Shown here: positions 60,101 through 64,000 of the stretch, piece after piece
How the letters are laid out: every line of letters starts with the position of its first letter
How positions within the stretch are numbered: the stretch's first letter is position 1
NCBI GenBank assembly: GCA_013398955.1
Contig: VWPU01004214.1
Location: 1 to 64,000 of the forward strand
Direction of reading: 5' to 3'
Length of the DNA: 64,000 bases
Source of the DNA: Callaeas wilsoni
Lineage: Eukaryota > Chordata > Aves > Passeriformes > Callaeidae
Made by a program: the position numbers and the translations under genes
Notes under the pieces: generated by a model
Seen by the model: only the letters and a program-made list of their open reading frames with translations
Told to the model about the DNA's origin: nothing
Database searches by the model: none

Positions 60101-63100
60101 CAGGAAGGGGGGCAGCCATCCACAGGGGCACTCTAGAACACTGTGGGCCTAATTACTGCTAAAACGGCAGACTTCTATTAACAGCTGTGAATGAACTCTG
60201 CCCTGGCAGTGTTCTCCTGCCTGCCTTGGAAGCACAGGCTGCCTGCTCCGGGCCACCCTTGCCTAATGATGGGACTCTCGGGAACAGGGGAGATGCTCTC
60301 CCTTCACAGAAGCTCACCTGCTGCTTAATATTATTAATACTATTTCTGCTAATCAATGCACAGTTGTGGTTGTCAGATCTTGTCCAATTTATTCATTGTT
60401 TTTAAATGACATTTCAAGTTTGCATCGTAGTGGGAATAGATTGGACAGGTCCTATATATTAATGATATTCACAGTTGTAAACAACACAACCCTCTACCTT
60501 CTTGGATAATTTTTTAAATCAGAGGTAAAGCTGAATTCCTGAAATTAATTCTGCTGCCAGTTCCTTGCAGGTTCTGTTTGTTCTGTAATTTTGGCTGCTT
60601 CTTGGCAGCCACTGCCAAGCAATTCCTAGAACCATTTTCCCCATGCGTCGAACAGCAGTACTTGCTACAAATTAAGTCAAAGTCTTAAAATGGTTTAAAA
60701 TCCAAAGTGCACAGGGTTTGGGTCGTGCAGGACTGTGGGCAGGCAGCATTGACATCATAATGGTACAAATGGCAGGCACAAATTCTCCTGCCTTTACTCC
60801 TGAGGGGCTTGGGGAACCCAAGAACTCCCTTTGTGGAAGCCAGCTCCCTGCTTCCCAGAGCAAAAGCCCTTGGAAAAGAGAAAAGTCTCCAAATCAGGGC
60901 CACCTGCCTGCATGAAAAGTCCACGAAACCAGGAAAACTCAAACAGGAGGACCTGCCTGCTGGAGATGGTTATCTCCAGTTCTGGAAAGCTCCATCACAG
61001 GCAGCAGCCCACCTGCACTGCTGTATCTTAAAACCACCACCACTGCCTCAGCCAGGGAATCCAGCTGCTCCTTGCTTGCAGCTGTCAGCCGTACTTTGGG
61101 GGTTTTTTTAGATCCCAAGAGAAGGTACAGAACGTACTGACTCAGCCCAGACTTTCTGACAGCCTGGCCTGGCTATGGATTTAGCATTAGCCTGCTCACA
61201 GCCCAGGATAACTCCTTTCCTCTTCCAAACATCTGACAAAGTGACTTAGCGCCGCTGCCGCGGAGCTCCCAGCAAACACCCAGCACTGCAGGTGCCGCGG
61301 CTCCACGCCCGGAGCTGCACAGTCCCGCTTCCACCCCGTAATGGGCTTCTCTGGGTTATTTTACCAGCTCTCAAACAAACAAGATGCATGTCACTGAGCA
61401 CACAGCACACTTACAGCAGCTCCCACATGATCACAAGCAGAAACAAAGCTTTTCCTTTCTACAAAATAATGTCCTGTCCGAGTTCTCCCTAGGTTTTAGG
61501 CAGAGGCAAAGGCGAATGGCCTTGCAGCCACACAGGGACCCAAGTGTCAGTCCTTTGTCATCTGTAGCTGCCCCTTTGATGTAGATATCCTTTCCTACTG
61601 GACAAACTTTTATCATTTCCAACACTGTGGATTCCCAAGATGTCTCAAGCTTTAATTAGCTTCTTGACATGGGGGACAGCAGTAAAGATCTCACCCAACA
61701 GCAGAAATGGAGGCAGCAGCCACCCATCCAGCCCCAGCTGTGTGCATTCCTGGACCTGTGAAGCTCTGGGACTTCTCCTGGGGCTCATCTTCAGAGCAGG
61801 CATCTTCCTCCTAGCTGGAGGGGGTAAAAGCACCCATCTGAGGACCTGTGGGTAAGGTCCTCCCTGTTGCCAGCAGACCATTCCTTCCCAAGGAGACCTC
61901 CAAGGGGAGCATGATGTGGGCAGTTCTGAGGGCCCCAGGTGGTGCTGGCACACTGGAGGGCACACTGGCAGTGCCAGTGCCAGCAGCAGCAGTGCTTAGG
62001 CAGAGAAGAGGCTGGGATGGCTGTGGGGATGGCTGTGGGGATGGCAGCAGGGAGCACAGCATGGCACACTGGCCGAGGGTCAGGCCAAGGCTGCCGAGAG
62101 CAGCTGTGCAATCAACACTGCTGCTCTGCTTCCTCTCACATGCCACCGGTGTGACCGGAGGGATCTCTAACCAGGAAACACAGTAAGAATAGGGTTTAAG
62201 CTCTGCTTTTAGAAATCTGAGAGCTTTCAGGACATTTTGGGGAGTGCCACAGTATTTCTCCACTCTGTTCCTCTTAACCACAGGGCTGCTTTGAAATGAG
62301 GAGTCTTATCCCTTTGGCACCTGGCAGCACTGAGCTCCTGTGTCTGGGAACAAGTGCTGAGCCAAGCCAGGCTGGCGGGGAGGCACAGGTAGGTCTGGGC
62401 TACACTGGTATGAGGCTGCCATTGTCCTGCCCTGATGGAGACCTTGCTATGCCCCAGATGCAGCCCTGCTGCTCACACCCGGCCAGGAGGCTGAGGGCAG
62501 CAGGCGGTGCTTCCATCACCAGCCATGGCACAGCTGCACGGCCGGGAGCACGGCTGAGCTGCTCCGCAGGTCGGGCATGTACCCACACACCCCCCAAGGA
62601 CAGTGACCCACCCGACCATCTGGTCACCCCCATGCAGGCTGCATCTGCAGTGCTTCTCTGCATGCTTCTTAGCAGGGCTCATGAGCACCAGAGTGCCTGG
62701 ACTTCTCAATTTGGCTAGGATCTGGCATGGAAGGCTCAGTGCAACAAATATTTATACAGACCATTATCACTCATTCTATGTAGGCTGGTGAGCAGGACAC
62801 TGCCAGCACAACCAAGCAGCTGAAATGCTGCAAGGGACAACAGGACTTTTAATTAAAGTTATGACTCTGCAGAAGCACCTCCTTGCATGGAAAGCCTTTT
62901 GGATGATACAAACTTCAGATGCAGAGTCTAATCTTTCCATCAAAATCTCTCCCACTGAAGCCAGAGCTCCTGATCTTGGCCACAGTGTGAACCCTGTGCA
63001 GGCAGACACATGAGCAGGCATAAGTCAGCCTGGGAAGAGGCTCTTTTGCAGGCCAGTATTCAAACAACAGCCTGGCAGGAGGAATCCAGTGCTGCCATGG

Positions 63101-64000
63101 AAAGCCCACAAGCATCTGGGAGGCTGCTGCACAGTACCAGTGTCCTCAACAACCCCACCATGGGGGCAGTGGGATGAAGCTCTGCCTGCAACCCTATCCA
63201 CAGAGGCATTGACCGTAGCGCATGTCCCACATTGGATCCAAAAGCCACAGGAAGGACAACATGCCTGACCATGGACAGGGTGCCTCTTTTCCCCGCCGCT
63301 GGAGAGACGGAAACCTGACACCGATGGCCTCGGACCTCAGATCACTTCCTGCACATGACATGGGCTCCTGCCACCTCCCCCCTGCATCCAGGACTCCCTG
63401 CCAGACACTGCAGGGTGATCCACGTCCAGCTTCAGCAGGAGCTACCGCTCTCCACAGGCCACTCCAGCTCACTCTGAGCGGTCCCAAAGGACAGGCCAAC
63501 CCCAGACTGTGCAACAGTTAAATCCCAGCACTGGCCTAGCAGGAGGGCCGGGAGATCCTGTTGCTCAGAGAAATGTGTTTGTCCAAGACAAACAGTGGCC
63601 GGGCATTGTTTCAGCATGAGTCAAACGAGTGGAAACACTCCCGTGCCATCCTGTTTTGCTGTCTGGAGGTTTCCCCTACCTTCAGGATATGCAGACAGGC
63701 TCCGGGATGTTTCCGATTTGCTGTTCTCTTATTCCTCCGTTTCCCGTGAACGTCTGTGCCCAGCACTGCTCGGTGCACCAGTGCAGCAGCCTGAGCCTTC
63801 TGCAACCTCAACCTGTGCCTAGAAAGTGCAGCCTACAGCCAGGCAGCCAATGGGCAGCTGATGGAAACAGATGGTGGATTGATCTCCATCCATCTTTCCT
63901 ATTGCTGAACAGCAGGAAAGATGGCACCCAGACCCTTCCCAGCCACTGGCTTACCCTGCCCCAGGGAATCGAGTCCACAGCTCCATGAGCAAGCTCAGGA
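54114..64000 (-). other. XXYLT1: XXYLT1 intron (partial)
   Basis: The sequence upstream of the last exon on the - strand. I looked for the preceding exon, which should carry the QLDLDLKF-type metal-binding motif, and found none, so this intron exceeds 9.9 kb here; it is also very long in mammals. It holds a CpG-rich patch at about 57140-57420, a smaller one at 61250-61340, a forkhead-type palindrome at 57222, three 12-bp tandem copies of GGGATGGCTGTG (62014-62049, the last diverged) and an AT-rich conserved-element-like block at about 60310-60680. Open frames on both strands show no known domain. Confidence 0.7.
57222..57235. promoter_or_regulatory. Palindromic forkhead-type site in the XXYLT1 intron
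   Basis: CTGTTTATAAACAG is a perfect 14-bp palindrome made of two back-to-back TGTTTA forkhead cores. It sits in a local CpG-rich patch, so it could be part of an intronic regulatory element. Motif function is inferred. Confidence 0.35.

Noticed and set aside
54114..64000. Earlier XXYLT1 exons
   Set aside because: I searched the - strand for the DxD-containing exon and for the FHDVAVLTDKLFP-type segment expected upstream and found neither.

Overview
This is vertebrate nuclear DNA, most likely from a bird. Only two protein-coding genes can be supported. The left edge carries the complete intronless FAM43A on the + strand. Near the right end, on the - strand, is the last coding exon of XXYLT1 (xyloside xylosyltransferase 1). 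The convergent FAM43A > < XXYLT1 pair is the order I know from human 3q29, so this is that conserved synteny block. The bird assignment rests on two degraded pieces that look like CR1 LINE 3' ends, very few other interspersed repeats, a GC-saturated FAM43A with an extremely GC-rich 3' UTR, and a compact intergenic interval. It is an inference; I cannot name the species.

Layout: 1-1700 is a CpG island holding the FAM43A 5' UTR end, its coding sequence (89-1177) and a GC-rich minisatellite in its 3' UTR, with the poly(A) signal at 2079. About 51 kb of intergenic DNA follows (roughly 2100-53060). It holds no gene I can recognise, but it does hold two minisatellites (8859-9390, a 24/26-bp array with a 76-bp higher-order period; 44712-45001, five 58-bp units), a (TCCA)n microsatellite at 13771, a perfect 24-bp palindrome at 3392, an alternating inverted-repeat cluster at 31230-31295, several AT-rich blocks that look like conserved non-coding elements, and an isolated CpG island with a consensus TATA box at 51377. 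The XXYLT1 3' UTR and last exon occupy about 53061-54113. The remaining 9.9 kb (54114-64000) reads as XXYLT1 intron, with no earlier exon found.

The two genes are not an operon and have unrelated roles. FAM43A is a PTB/PID-domain protein of poorly known function. XXYLT1 is an ER glycosyltransferase that adds the terminal alpha-1,3-xylose to O-glucose glycans on Notch EGF repeats. The dozens of long open frames elsewhere are chance frames in moderately GC-rich DNA or shadows of the two genes. I found no complete undescribed system. The strongest unexplained signal is the TATA/CpG-island element near 51.4 kb, which looks like an unannotated + strand promoter pointing toward the 3' end of XXYLT1.
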